From Marinobacter alexandrii (GTDB taxonomy: Bacteria; Pseudomonadota; Gammaproteobacteria; Pseudomonadales; Oleiphilaceae), in the NCBI RefSeq assembly GCF_005871205.1, contig NZ_SWKM01000011.1:1240001-1304000 (forward strand): 64,000 bases of DNA, in the 5' to 3' direction. The notes beneath the pieces are model-generated. The model did not search any database, was not told the origin of the DNA, and saw only the letters and a list, made by a program, of their open reading frames with translations. Made by a program: the position numbers and the translations under genes. How positions within the stretch are numbered: the first letter of the stretch is position 1; each line of letters begins with the position of its first letter. Positions 45,618-54,682 of this stretch are shown in pieces.

Positions 45618-46829
45618 ATGAGCCCCAGTGTTTCTCCTTTCCAGCTGGCCGAACTAATGGTCCCGGCTCTTTTCATCTTTGTTACCGGATTCATCCTCAC
45701 CCTGGCTGCAACCCGCTCCGTTATGCTGAGTATGTTCCTGCCACTCATTAAGGCAGTGGTGTATGTCGTCTATTATGTAGCTTTATTCGATGGTACATGG
45801 ACGTTTCTGGACGACTGGTCCTACCTAGAAAGGGGGCGGTCACTGCTAAATCATGGGGTTGGCATTGCCAATTTCTCGGTCCACTTGCCATTGCTGTTCT
45901 CAACCGCTGGAGGCAAGCATTTTTTTTATTATTTATTTAACGCGGACGCCATGCGCCTCTTTGGGTACGCTTATTACGCTCCTGTAGCGGTCAATGTCGC
46001 ACTCACTTTTTTGGCGGCTGGGCTTATGGCGGGCGCGGCGAAGACCGGGTTGAACTTCTCGCGTAGCCTGGCGGCGGGGCTTTTCGCGAGTATAGTTCTG
46101 TATCCGGATGTGGTTGCTTGGTCGACCATCGTGAATGGCAAGGACACTGTGGTGATGGCGGGCACATCCATGGCTGTTTATGTTGTGAGCCTGGCGGAGT
46201 CCGGCCGCTATCGAAGAGCGCTGAGTCTCGCCCTGTTCCTTGGTTTAGTGTTGTTGTTCACCCGCTTTTATACGCCTTTGATGATGTTAGTAGCACTTGG
46301 TTTGGCATTGATGCTTAGCTCGTCAGGCCGCCGCCGATCTTGGCTCTGGCTATTGGTAGTCACGGGTGGGGGGGCGGTATTGGGCGTCTTGGGTACGCGC
46401 ATGCTGGGCAGTGCCTTTAACCTCCTGCTACAAGATTGGGTAAATCCAAGCTACGGGATCGTACGCTATCTTCTAACACCGATACCATTCCATACGACCG
46501 AAGCATACAGCTTCCTCGATTTGCCGCAGGTTGTTTACTGGGGGCTTGTGCCGTTTCTCATTTATGGCGTTTACCGTGTCTGGCAGCGCAGAACGCTTAC
46601 CGCAAGATTTATCGTCATTTATTTCCTTTTGACGGTGGCCCTGTATGGCGTATTTGGGGAGCTGCAGGGCCCACGGCACAGGTATCAACTAGATGGCTTG
46701 ATCGTTTTGTTTCAGTTCCTTGGTTTTCTGGGCGTTTTTCGGCAATTGGGTATTGGTCGACGGGCGCATAAATCGCTTGTGGATAATGTTCGTCCCAGTA
46801 TGGTGCCGCCGACCAAAAGGTTGAGCTGA
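45618..46829 (+). CDS. Polytopic membrane protein, candidate Wzy polymerase
   Basis: 403 residues with about 10 membrane helices (first near 12-32). I do not recognise a named family. Polar motifs between helices include FLDDWSYLERGRSLL near residue 64, IVNGKDTVVMAG near 173, and GPRHRYQLDGLI near 352; these resemble loop motifs of GT39-like or Wzy-type membrane glycosyltransferases. A strong AAGGAGT precedes the ATG. The locus has a flippase and Wzz proteins but no other polymerase, so this is the best Wzy candidate. The role rests on position only. Confidence 0.65.
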   Translation: MSPSVSPFQLAELMVPALFIFVTGFILTLAATRSVMLSMFLPLIKAVVYVVYYVALFDGTWTFLDDWSYLERGRSLLNHGVGIANFSVHLPLLFSTAGGKHFFYYLFNADAMRLFGYAYYAPVAVNVALTFLAAGLMAGAAKTGLNFSRSLAAGLFASIVLYPDVVAWSTIVNGKDTVVMAGTSMAVYVVSLAESGRYRRALSLALFLGLVLLFTRFYTPLMMLVALGLALMLSSSGRRRSWLWLLVVTGGGAVLGVLGTRMLGSAFNLLLQDWVNPSYGIVRYLLTPIPFHTTEAYSFLDLPQVVYWGLVPFLIYGVYRVWQRRTLTARFIVIYFLLTVALYGVFGELQGPRHRYQLDGLIVLFQFLGFLGVFRQLGIGRRAHKSLVDNVRPSMVPPTKRLS

Positions 46830-46872
46830 AATCATACTGCGTCGGTTACAAAATAAGGAATAGCCAAAATTT

Positions 46873-48807
46873 ATGTGTGGAATAGCGGGATTCTGGGATA
46901 GAGGACATGCGGTAGACAATAATATCGTCGAACGGATGGCTCAGCGTATCCAAAACCGTGGGCCGGACGATGCCGGTACCTGGACGGATTCGGTTGTTGG
47001 ACTTGCGCTGGCACACCGCCGCCTTTCCATCATTGATCTCTCCCCTGCGGGTCATCAGCCGATGCTATCGCCTTGCGGCAGGTACGTTCTGGTTTACAAC
47101 GGAGAAATTTACAACCATCTCGAATTGAGAGAGGAGCTTGAGACTCTAGGCGGCGCCTTTGAATGGCGTGGCCATTCCGATACAGAAACTCTGCTAGCCG
47201 CTGTGTGCCATTGGGGCGTTCGGGGGGCACTTGAGCGTTTGAACGGCATGTTCGCCTTTGCGCTATGGGATTCGTCGGAGCGTACGTTATTCCTGGCCCG
47301 GGATCGCATAGGTGAGAAGCCACTTTATTATGGCCGTAGCGGCAATGCCTTTCTTTTCGGGTCTGAACTCAAGGCACTGGCTGCGCATCCGGATTGGAGC
47401 GGTGAGATCGATCGAGATGCTCTAGCGCTGTACATGCGCCACAACTATGTTCCCACGCCCTGGAGTATTTACAAGGGTATTGCGAAGCTGCCGGCGGCGC
47501 ATTTCGTCGCTATTGGCGATAATGGGCGCGATGAGGGCGAACCAGTTTGTTACTGGGACCTCGGCAGGATAGCGGAACAGGGCGTGGCCGGATCCACTTG
47601 CGACCCAGAGGCATTGACCAGCGAGCTGGACGGTCTTTTGCGTGATGCAGTCCGAAGACGAATGGCGGCTGACGTTCCCCTGGGAGCATTCCTATCCGGA
47701 GGGTATGATTCGACCACCGTCGCTGCACTGATGCAGGCACAGAGCGACAGGCCGATTAAGACCTTTACCATTGGTTTCCATGAAGAGGGTTACAACGAAG
47801 CCCGACACGCCAAGGCCGTAGCCGAACATTTGGGCACCGAACATACGGAGCTCTATGTCACGCCTGAAGAGGCGATGGCCGTTATCCCCAAACTACCAAC
47901 AATGTACGATGAGCCTTTTTCAGATTCCTCCCAGATCCCTACGTTTCTGGTTAGCCAGCTCGCCCGGGAACATGTAGTGGTGAGTCTGTCTGGGGATGGT
48001 GGCGATGAGCTGTTCTACGGCTATGGGCGTTATTTCAAGGCAGAGTCGATCTGGCGCATTTTGGAACGAGTGCCACGACCATTGCGGCGGGTTCTGGCGA
48101 CATTAGTTTCGCATTTGCCGGCGCGCGGCCTGGAGAAAGCGATGGCATTGTTGCCGCGACGTTTGCGTATCGACCACTTCGCCGACCGCCTGCCGAAGCT
48201 GGCCGAGATGTTGGGGTATCTGGACAGCCAATCCTTCTATCGCCATTTTGTCTCCCATGCCCAAAAGCCTGAGGAGCTCGTGCTTGGCGCCATGGAGCCG
48301 GACACAATACTCAAGCGCCCTGACCGGATGCCTATCCTACCGGGTTTGCGTGAACGAATGATGTATGTGGATGCATTGACCTATCTGCCCGACGACATCC
48401 TTACGAAAGTTGACCGTGCAAGTATGGCAGTGAGTTTGGAGGCTCGAGTTCCATTGCTCGATCATCGGGTGGTCGAATTCGCCTGGCGGGTGCCCACGGA
48501 TTATAAGTATCGTAATGGTCAGGGAAAGTGGCTTTTACGTCAGGTACTTTATCGCTATGTCCCCAAGGCACTGATGGATCGACCTAAGATGGGTTTCGGT
48601 GTGCCCATTGAACACTGGCTGCGCGGGCCACTGCGGGAATGGGCGGAGGAACTGCTGGACGAGAAACGCCTGCGTGAGGAAGGTTTCTTCGATCCGACTC
48701 CTATCCGAAAGATGTGGGAAGAACATGTCTCCGGCAAACGTCGCTGGCACTACTACCTTTGGGATGTGCTGATGTTTCAGGCATGGCTGGAACATCAGCG
48801 TGACTAA
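46873..48807 (+). CDS. Asparagine synthase-type glutamine amidotransferase (AsnB/WbpS-like)
   Basis: 644 residues. The N-terminal class II glutaminase starts with the nucleophile Cys2 (MCGIAGFW) and continues with NGEIYNHLELREEL. The C-terminal synthetase domain has the PP-loop LSGGYDSTTVAALM near residue 275 and SGDGGDELFYGYGRY near 375. Such proteins in polysaccharide loci, for example WbpS in Pseudomonas, are thought to amidate uronic acid carboxyls. UDP-GalNAcA synthesis in the same locus offers a substrate. Making free asparagine is the alternative. The next gene overlaps it by 8 bp. Confidence 0.9.
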   Translation: MCGIAGFWDRGHAVDNNIVERMAQRIQNRGPDDAGTWTDSVVGLALAHRRLSIIDLSPAGHQPMLSPCGRYVLVYNGEIYNHLELREELETLGGAFEWRGHSDTETLLAAVCHWGVRGALERLNGMFAFALWDSSERTLFLARDRIGEKPLYYGRSGNAFLFGSELKALAAHPDWSGEIDRDALALYMRHNYVPTPWSIYKGIAKLPAAHFVAIGDNGRDEGEPVCYWDLGRIAEQGVAGSTCDPEALTSELDGLLRDAVRRRMAADVPLGAFLSGGYDSTTVAALMQAQSDRPIKTFTIGFHEEGYNEARHAKAVAEHLGTEHTELYVTPEEAMAVIPKLPTMYDEPFSDSSQIPTFLVSQLAREHVVVSLSGDGGDELFYGYGRYFKAESIWRILERVPRPLRRVLATLVSHLPARGLEKAMALLPRRLRIDHFADRLPKLAEMLGYLDSQSFYRHFVSHAQKPEELVLGAMEPDTILKRPDRMPILPGLRERMMYVDALTYLPDDILTKVDRASMAVSLEARVPLLDHRVVEFAWRVPTDYKYRNGQGKWLLRQVLYRYVPKALMDRPKMGFGVPIEHWLRGPLREWAEELLDEKRLREEGFFDPTPIRKMWEEHVSGKRRWHYYLWDVLMFQAWLEHQRD

Positions 48808-49948
48808 AAAAGTTCTACACATCATAACCGGCTTGAACGATGGCGGTGCCGAGGGCGTTCTGACTCGCCTGTGCTTGCACAGAAAAAAGGTTCAGCCTGT
48901 CGTGATTTCGCTGATGAACGATGGAAAATATGGCCCTCTATTGGCCCAATCGGGAATAGCGATTCACTGCCTTGGAATGAACCCAGGAAGACCCAGTGTC
49001 CGTCGATTTTTTAGGTTGGTTAGACTGATTCGCAAGGAGCAGCCAGATGTGGTGCAAACATGGATGTACCATGCGGATTTATTAGGCGGCATTGCGGCAA
49101 GATTGGCTGGAGTGCGGAGTGTATTTTGGGGTATTCGTCACTCAACGCTGGAAAAGGGTAAGTCCAAACGATCAACGATCATGATTGCCCGTTTGTGTGC
49201 GCTTTTATCAAGTTGGGTGCCAGATAAGATCATTTGCTGTGCCAAAAAGGCACAAGATGTTCATGCCGATATCGGCTACTCAGCGCGAAAGTTGCGCGTG
49301 ATACCAAACGGTTACGATCTTTCGCGCTTCAGGTCAGACGCTGCGGCAGGCGCCAAGGTGCGTGCGGAGCTGGGCCTGGGTTCAAACGATTTCATCATTG
49401 GCAACGTTGGGCGTTTTGATCCTCTGAAAGATCACTTCAACCTGTTGCAAGCATTGGCTCGGGTAGCAGAATGCAAGATTCCCTTTCGCTGCCTTTTGAT
49501 CGGTAAAGGCTTGTCTCCCGATAACGTTGACTTGGTAAAAAATATTGCTGAGCTTGGTCTGCAAGATAGTGTGCTGTTGGTCGGGCAACGGTCCGACGTA
49601 CCGGCGGTTATGAATTCGCTGGATCTGCATGTGCTTTCCAGTCTGTCGGAAGGCTTCCCGAATGTGCTTGCCGAGGCCATGGCTTGCGGTACTCCATGTG
49701 TTTCAACTGATGTGGGTGATGCGTTGGAGATCGTGGGCGATCAAGAAGCTTGCTGCCCTGCTCGTGATTCAAGAGCATTGGCTGAAGTGATCATTAAACT
49801 AGCTCGAGAAAAGCAGCATTCTCCCTCAGCCTGGCAGGCTCGAAAAATTACGAGCAGCGATCGAATTGCAGAGAAGTTTTCGATAAAGGCTATGGTTGAA
49901 GCGTATGAGGCATGCTGGTTTCCTGCAGCTTGCGATGAGAATAGGTAA
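48800..49948 (+). CDS. GT4 family glycosyltransferase
   Basis: 382-residue GT-B glycosyltransferase. The N-terminal acceptor half has HIITGLNDGGAEGVLTRL, and QTWMYHADLLGGIAARLAG is typical of GT4 proteins of this type. The donor half has IIGNVGRFDPLKDHFNLLQA and the E-x7-E segment SSLSEGFPNVLAEAM. The GTG start overlaps asnB. It lacks the SERTYPP block of the tandem pair, so it belongs to a different subgroup. Linkage unknown. Confidence 0.9.
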   Translation: MTKKVLHIITGLNDGGAEGVLTRLCLHRKKVQPVVISLMNDGKYGPLLAQSGIAIHCLGMNPGRPSVRRFFRLVRLIRKEQPDVVQTWMYHADLLGGIAARLAGVRSVFWGIRHSTLEKGKSKRSTIMIARLCALLSSWVPDKIICCAKKAQDVHADIGYSARKLRVIPNGYDLSRFRSDAAAGAKVRAELGLGSNDFIIGNVGRFDPLKDHFNLLQALARVAECKIPFRCLLIGKGLSPDNVDLVKNIAELGLQDSVLLVGQRSDVPAVMNSLDLHVLSSLSEGFPNVLAEAMACGTPCVSTDVGDALEIVGDQEACCPARDSRALAEVIIKLAREKQHSPSAWQARKITSSDRIAEKFSIKAMVEAYEACWFPAACDENR

Positions 49949-50042
49949 TGGCTGAGGCTAGCTTTTGTGGCTGTGAGTTGACCCGTATCTGGCAGTATAA
50001 CTGTTGGAGTTTGTTTGTGTATCAGGCGTGGGTGTTAGTTAA

Positions 50043-51176
50043 TTGACAGTCAGAAAAATTCTATTTGTTGTCAATGCCCCCGAATTTTTTTTGTCGCATC
50101 GGTTGCCAGTCGCCCTGGCGGCGGGCGAGGAAGGATATGAGGTGCATGTTGCAACAGCGGACGATGATGCTGTCCGTGAAATCCGGCGTCTGGGGCTCGC
50201 ACATCACACCGTTGCCATAGCCAGAAGCGGCCAAAATCCGTTTTCCGAGCTGGGCTCTGTTATCAGTTTGTATCGGTTATTTCGGGAATTAAAGCCGGAC
50301 CTGGTGCATTTGATTACCATAAAGCCGGTGCTTTATGGCGGTTTAGCTGCGCGACTCGCGGGAGGTTCTGGTGTAGTCGCCGCAGTTTCTGGTTTGGGGA
50401 CCGTTTTTGTCGCGCAATCGCTGGCCGCAAGAATTCGCAGGGTTCTAGTGTCTTGGCTATACCGGTTGGCGTTTAGCCAGCAGCGCCTTGCTGTAATTTT
50501 CCAGAACCCGGATGACCGCGATGGATTGTTGGCGATTGGTGCGCTAAAAAAAGAACAGGTGCGAATGATTCGCGGTTCGGGCGTAAATCTCGCCAATTAT
50601 TCGTTTTTGCAAGAGCCGGAAGGTATACCGGTTGTTGTAATGGCCGCCCGATTGTTGCGGGATAAGGGCGTCTATGAGTTTGTTGAAGCGGCTCGGATAC
50701 TGAAGTCCCGTGGTGTTGAGGTGGTGATGCGCCTCATTGGAGCGCCGGATCCAGGCAACCCTACCAGTGTCGAGCAGGTTGAGCTAGATAGGTGGGCTGC
50801 CGAAGGTGTTGTTGAGTTGCCCGGCTATCGCTCTGACATTGCAAGGCAGTACGCTGCCGCCAATATTGTGTGCTTGCCGTCCTATCGGGAAGGGTTGCCG
50901 AAAGGCTTGGTTGAGGCGGCAGCCTGCGGGCGGGCGGTAGTAACAACGGATGTGCCCGGTTGCCGAGATGCGATAGAGCCGGGTGTGACTGGCGTTCTGG
51001 TGCCCGTGAAAAGTGCGGTGGCATTGGCCGATCGCTTACAAGCTCTTATTGAGGCGCCGGAAGAGCGGATGCTCATGGGCAAGGCAGGTCGAGAATTGGC
51101 TGAGCGCGCCTTTTCTATAGATCGAATCGTGAATCAGCACTTGGCGATTTATAAGGAGTTATTGGAGGATGCCTGA
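50043..51176 (+). CDS. GT4 family glycosyltransferase, PglA-like
   Basis: 377-residue GT-B enzyme resembling PglA/WbpU-type transferases that add the second sugar to an undecaprenyl-diphosphate-linked 2,4-diamino- or N-acetyl-6-deoxyhexosamine. Seen: FVVNAPEFFLSHRLPVALAA near the start, HLITIKPVLYGGLAARLAG, AAVSGLGTVF, MAARLLRDKGVYEFVEAA, and YREGLPKGLVEAAACGR with the E-x7-E motif. The TTG start at 50043 has a weak ribosome site. It overlaps the wbpV-like gene by 8 bp, placing it in the initiation block, which suits an early-acting transferase. Confidence 0.88.
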   Translation: MTVRKILFVVNAPEFFLSHRLPVALAAGEEGYEVHVATADDDAVREIRRLGLAHHTVAIARSGQNPFSELGSVISLYRLFRELKPDLVHLITIKPVLYGGLAARLAGGSGVVAAVSGLGTVFVAQSLAARIRRVLVSWLYRLAFSQQRLAVIFQNPDDRDGLLAIGALKKEQVRMIRGSGVNLANYSFLQEPEGIPVVVMAARLLRDKGVYEFVEAARILKSRGVEVVMRLIGAPDPGNPTSVEQVELDRWAAEGVVELPGYRSDIARQYAAANIVCLPSYREGLPKGLVEAAACGRAVVTTDVPGCRDAIEPGVTGVLVPVKSAVALADRLQALIEAPEERMLMGKAGRELAERAFSIDRIVNQHLAIYKELLEDA

Positions 51177-52122
51177 GCGAGTTCTGGTCACGGGCGCATC
51201 CGGTTTTGTCGGCGGCCACCTGATTAAGAGGTTGGCCGCTGAGCCGTCCGTTGCTGTTCGAGGTGCCGTGCGAAAAAAGTTGGAGGGTGATGATTCCCGG
51301 CGTATCGCTGTGGGTGAGATCAATGGCGATACGGATTGGTCTGAGGCATTGAAGGGACAGCATGCCATTGTTCACACTGCCGCCCGCGCCCATATTATGG
51401 ATGACGAAGCCGCTGATCCGCTTACCGAGTTCCGATGCGTGAACGTGGCTGGCACACTCAACCTCGCCCGCCAAGCCGCTGCGGCTGGTGTAGAGCGGTT
51501 TGTCTTTATCAGCTCAATAAAAGTGAATGGTGAACAGACGACGTCAGGCCATTGTTTCACGGCTGATGATGTTCCTGCCCCCGAAGACCCTTATGGAATC
51601 TCGAAAAGAGAAGCAGAAGAGGGTTTACAGCAAATTGCAGAAGAAACAGGTTTAGAAGTGGTGATCATTCGTCCGCCTTTGGTCTACGGCCAGGGCGTGA
51701 AAGGAAACTTCGCCAACATGACTAAGCTGATTGCTAAAGGCTTTCCGCTACCATTGGGCGCTATCCACAACAAGCGCTCTTTGGTCGCTCTGGATAATTT
51801 GTTGGATCTCATTATCAACTGTATTGCTAATCCTGCCGCCGCAAATCAGGTGTTCCTGGTCAGTGATGGGGAGGACCTTTCCACGTCGGAGCTGTTACGT
51901 TGCGTGGGCAAAGCCATGTGCCAACCAGCTAGGCTATTGCCGGTGCCTGCTAAATTATTGCAGATCGGTGCTACGGCTCTGGGTAAGAAAGCGATGGCGC
52001 AAAGGTTACTGGGGTCTTTGCAAGTGGATACTTCCAAAACCCGTGAGATGTTGGGCTGGGAGCCGCCGGTATCGGTGGACGAGGGGCTAAGACGCTGTTT
52101 CAAGAATAGTCAGGATGAGTGA
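51169..52122 (+). CDS. wbpV: WbpV-like NDP-sugar 4-reductase/epimerase
   Basis: 317-residue extended SDR. The NAD(P) motif VTGASGFVGGHLIKRL is at residues 7-22. The catalytic serine lies in FISSIKVNGE, and the YGISKREAEE segment supplies the Tyr-Lys pair. RPPLVYGQGVKGNFANM follows the WbpV/WcaG-like pattern. In Pseudomonas, WbpM makes UDP-4-keto-6-deoxy-GlcNAc and WbpV reduces it to UDP-QuiNAc. The same partner enzymes occur here just downstream, so this product is the likely first sugar. The ATG follows TTGGAGG and overlaps the preceding gene. Confidence 0.85.
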   Translation: MPERVLVTGASGFVGGHLIKRLAAEPSVAVRGAVRKKLEGDDSRRIAVGEINGDTDWSEALKGQHAIVHTAARAHIMDDEAADPLTEFRCVNVAGTLNLARQAAAAGVERFVFISSIKVNGEQTTSGHCFTADDVPAPEDPYGISKREAEEGLQQIAEETGLEVVIIRPPLVYGQGVKGNFANMTKLIAKGFPLPLGAIHNKRSLVALDNLLDLIINCIANPAAANQVFLVSDGEDLSTSELLRCVGKAMCQPARLLPVPAKLLQIGATALGKKAMAQRLLGSLQVDTSKTREMLGWEPPVSVDEGLRRCFKNSQDE

Positions 52123-52681
52123 TGTGATTCGTTTGCTAGATGTTGTGTTTTCTTTGGTTGGCTTGATCTTTGGTTTTCCGGTGTTGGTGGTGCTTTATGT
52201 GCTAGGTCTGTTTGATACCGGCGCCCCGATATTTCGCCAGGAGCGAGTGGGGCGCGGCAAGCAGCCGTTCACATTGGTGAAGTTTCGTACCATGAAAGTG
52301 GATACTGTCTCCGTCGCAAGCCATCTGGCCAATACGGCATCCATCACCCAGTTTGGTCGCTTCCTTCGGCGTACCAAGCTAGACGAGTTACCCCAGTTGT
52401 GGAACGTGCTGAAAGGTGAGATGAGCTTGGTGGGCCCGAGGCCGTGCTTGTTTAATCAGGAAGAACTGATATCCGAGCGGGAAAGCAGGGGGGTGTTAAA
52501 GGCCCGGCCGGGCATAACTGGGCTGGCGCAGGTAAACGATATTGATATGTCGACACCACGGTTGCTGGCTGAAACCGATGCCAAAATGCTGGCGGAGCTC
52601 AACGCTATCGCTTATTTTCGCTATATCTTGTTGACCGTAAGGGGCAAAGGATCCGGGGACAGAGTGAAGGACGCACAATGA
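52115..52681 (+). CDS. Initiating sugar-phosphate transferase (PglC-like)
   Basis: 188-residue monotopic phosphoglycosyl transferase of the PglC/WcaJ C-terminal type that puts sugar-1-phosphate onto undecaprenyl phosphate. One reentrant N-terminal helix (LLDVVFSLVGLIFGFPVLVVL) precedes the catalytic core. Key segments are FRQERVGRGKQPFTLVKFRTM, RRTKLDELPQLWNVLKGEMS with the Asp-Glu pair, and VGPRP followed by RPGITGLAQV. This small enzyme replaces the WecA-like WbpL found between wbpV and wbpM in Pseudomonas O-antigen loci. It overlaps both neighbours by a few bases. Confidence 0.92.
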   Translation: MSDVIRLLDVVFSLVGLIFGFPVLVVLYVLGLFDTGAPIFRQERVGRGKQPFTLVKFRTMKVDTVSVASHLANTASITQFGRFLRRTKLDELPQLWNVLKGEMSLVGPRPCLFNQEELISERESRGVLKARPGITGLAQVNDIDMSTPRLLAETDAKMLAELNAIAYFRYILLTVRGKGSGDRVKDAQ

Positions 52682-54618
52682 TCAACTCCTTTCTGAATTT
52701 ACCCAGGGTGCAAAAGCGGCTGATCTCAGTGGCATCCGATATGGTTGTTCTGTTTTTTGCGATATGGGCCGCGTTCGCGCTGCGACTAGAGCAACAGTTG
52801 TGGGTGCCGGACCGAGGCCATGTCATCGTAGCTGCCATCACTGTGGTATTTACGATTGCCGTGTTCATTCGGTTAGGGCTTTACCGTGCGGTTATTCGGT
52901 TTCTGGGCGATAAGGCTTTTCTCACTATCATTTATGGGGTGTTCGCCTCGGCCCTGGCGTTGATTATCACTGGGTACTTGCTGCAGGTACCCATTCCACG
53001 CTCGGTACCTATTATTTACGGTGCCCTGGCATTTGTTTTCGTCAGTGGCACTCGCCTCGGAGTGCGAATGCTGGTTAATCACCCGCACCAGCGCAATAAA
53101 GAGGCTGTCGCGATCATTGGTGCTGGGGAGACAGGCATGGCCCTTGCCTCTGCGCTTCGGCAAGGCCCTGAATACAAACCAGTTGTATTCGTCACCTTTG
53201 ATCGGGCCAACCATAAATCGATGATTGATGGCTTGCCGGTAGTCAGAATCGATCTGATCGCGAAAAACATGGAGAAGTATCGTGTTCAGCGGATCCTTCT
53301 AGCCTTGGATCCTGATTCTAAAGTAGATCGAAAAAAGCTTCTTAAACAACTAGAGCCGCTTTCAATTCCAGTTCAAACCGTGCCATCCGTGTCTGAATTG
53401 GTCGCAGGCCAGGCCCGAATCAACGATATCCGTGATCTCGAAATTGAGGACCTCCTTGGCAGAGACCCAGTTCGTCCGGATACGGCAATTGTTGCAGAAA
53501 GCCTATTCCAGAAATCGGTCATGGTGACCGGGGCAGGGGGCTCTATTGGCTCAGAGCTGTGTCGTCAAATCATCCGCCACAAGCCAAAAACACTGGTGCT
53601 TTTTGAGCAGTCTGAGTTTTCGCTATATGCCATTGAGCGTGAATTGCAGGCTATAAACCGGGTTGAAGGTTTGGGTGTAGAGTTGCACCCGTTGTTGGGT
53701 AGCGTTGTGCACCGGCGGCGTTGTGAAGTGATTATGCGGACGTTCGGTGTTCAAACGGTCTATCACGCAGCTGCCTATAAGCATGTGCCGTTGGTCGAGC
53801 ACAACGTTATTGAAGGTGTTCAGAACAATGTTTTCGGCACTGCTCATGCCGCTGAAGCGGCGATTGCCGCGGGTGTTGAGCGTTTCGTTCTGATTTCTAC
53901 CGACAAAGCTGTGCGGCCAACGAATGTTATGGGGGCCAGCAAGCGAATGGCGGAACTCGTGCTTCAGGGCCTTGCGGATCGGCAGGACAAAACCGTGTTT
54001 TCCATGGTTCGATTTGGCAACGTCCTCGGTTCCTCTGGTTCAGTCGTGCCGTTGTTTCGTGACCAAATTCGTGACGGTGGGCCGGTTACGGTTACTCACC
54101 CGGACATCATCCGCTATTTCATGACGATTCCGGAGGCAAGCCAGCTGGTTTTGCAGGCGGGTAGCATGGGTGTAGGTGGAGAAGTTTTCGTACTGGATAT
54201 GGGTGAGCCCGTCAAAATTGCTGACCTGGCCCGCAAGATGATTCACCTGATGGGCTTAGCTGAAAAAACGGAAGATGAGCCCCATGGCGATATTGAGGTG
54301 GTTTTTAGTGGGCTTCGGCCGGGCGAAAAACTTTACGAAGAGCTGTTGATAGGTGATAACCCGCAAGGAACCTCGCATCCAAGGATCATGATGGCTCGTG
54401 AGGTTTCTATGTCACCGGGCGACTTGGATGTCGCGCTCCAAGAGTTGCTAAGCGCCAGCCAGGAATTCAATTGCAATAGAGTCGTTCAAATCCTCAGTGC
54501 CGCTCCTACAGGGTTCACGCCTAGCGAGGAGGTTGCAGATTTGGTTTGGCAGAATGATGCCCAGAAACCAGGTATCAAAATCTCAGAGTCAGATAAGATC
54601 CGCCGTTTTCCGGTTTAA
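52678..54618 (+). CDS. wbpM: WbpM-like UDP-GlcNAc 4,6-dehydratase
   Basis: 646-residue membrane-anchored NDP-sugar dehydratase of the WbpM/CapD/FlaA1 class. Four N-terminal helices (about residues 12-120) are followed by a Rossmann-like nucleotide-binding middle domain (AIIGAGETGMALA near 142). The catalytic SDR domain has VTGAGGSIGSELCRQI near residue 282 and ISTDKAVRPTNVMGASKR near 400, matching the Ser-Met-Lys triad that distinguishes WbpM from enzymes with Tyr. The C-terminus contains SGLRPGEKLYEEL. It is the last intact gene of the polysaccharide operon. Confidence 0.94.
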   Translation: MINSFLNLPRVQKRLISVASDMVVLFFAIWAAFALRLEQQLWVPDRGHVIVAAITVVFTIAVFIRLGLYRAVIRFLGDKAFLTIIYGVFASALALIITGYLLQVPIPRSVPIIYGALAFVFVSGTRLGVRMLVNHPHQRNKEAVAIIGAGETGMALASALRQGPEYKPVVFVTFDRANHKSMIDGLPVVRIDLIAKNMEKYRVQRILLALDPDSKVDRKKLLKQLEPLSIPVQTVPSVSELVAGQARINDIRDLEIEDLLGRDPVRPDTAIVAESLFQKSVMVTGAGGSIGSELCRQIIRHKPKTLVLFEQSEFSLYAIERELQAINRVEGLGVELHPLLGSVVHRRRCEVIMRTFGVQTVYHAAAYKHVPLVEHNVIEGVQNNVFGTAHAAEAAIAAGVERFVLISTDKAVRPTNVMGASKRMAELVLQGLADRQDKTVFSMVRFGNVLGSSGSVVPLFRDQIRDGGPVTVTHPDIIRYFMTIPEASQLVLQAGSMGVGGEVFVLDMGEPVKIADLARKMIHLMGLAEKTEDEPHGDIEVVFSGLRPGEKLYEELLIGDNPQGTSHPRIMMAREVSMSPGDLDVALQELLSASQEFNCNRVVQILSAAPTGFTPSEEVADLVWQNDAQKPGIKISESDKIRRFPV

Positions 54619-54682
54619 ATAGCAAGATTCGCAATTAGAGTTAGAGCTACGGATAGCTGCCATGGCAACGAAAGGAATTCGT

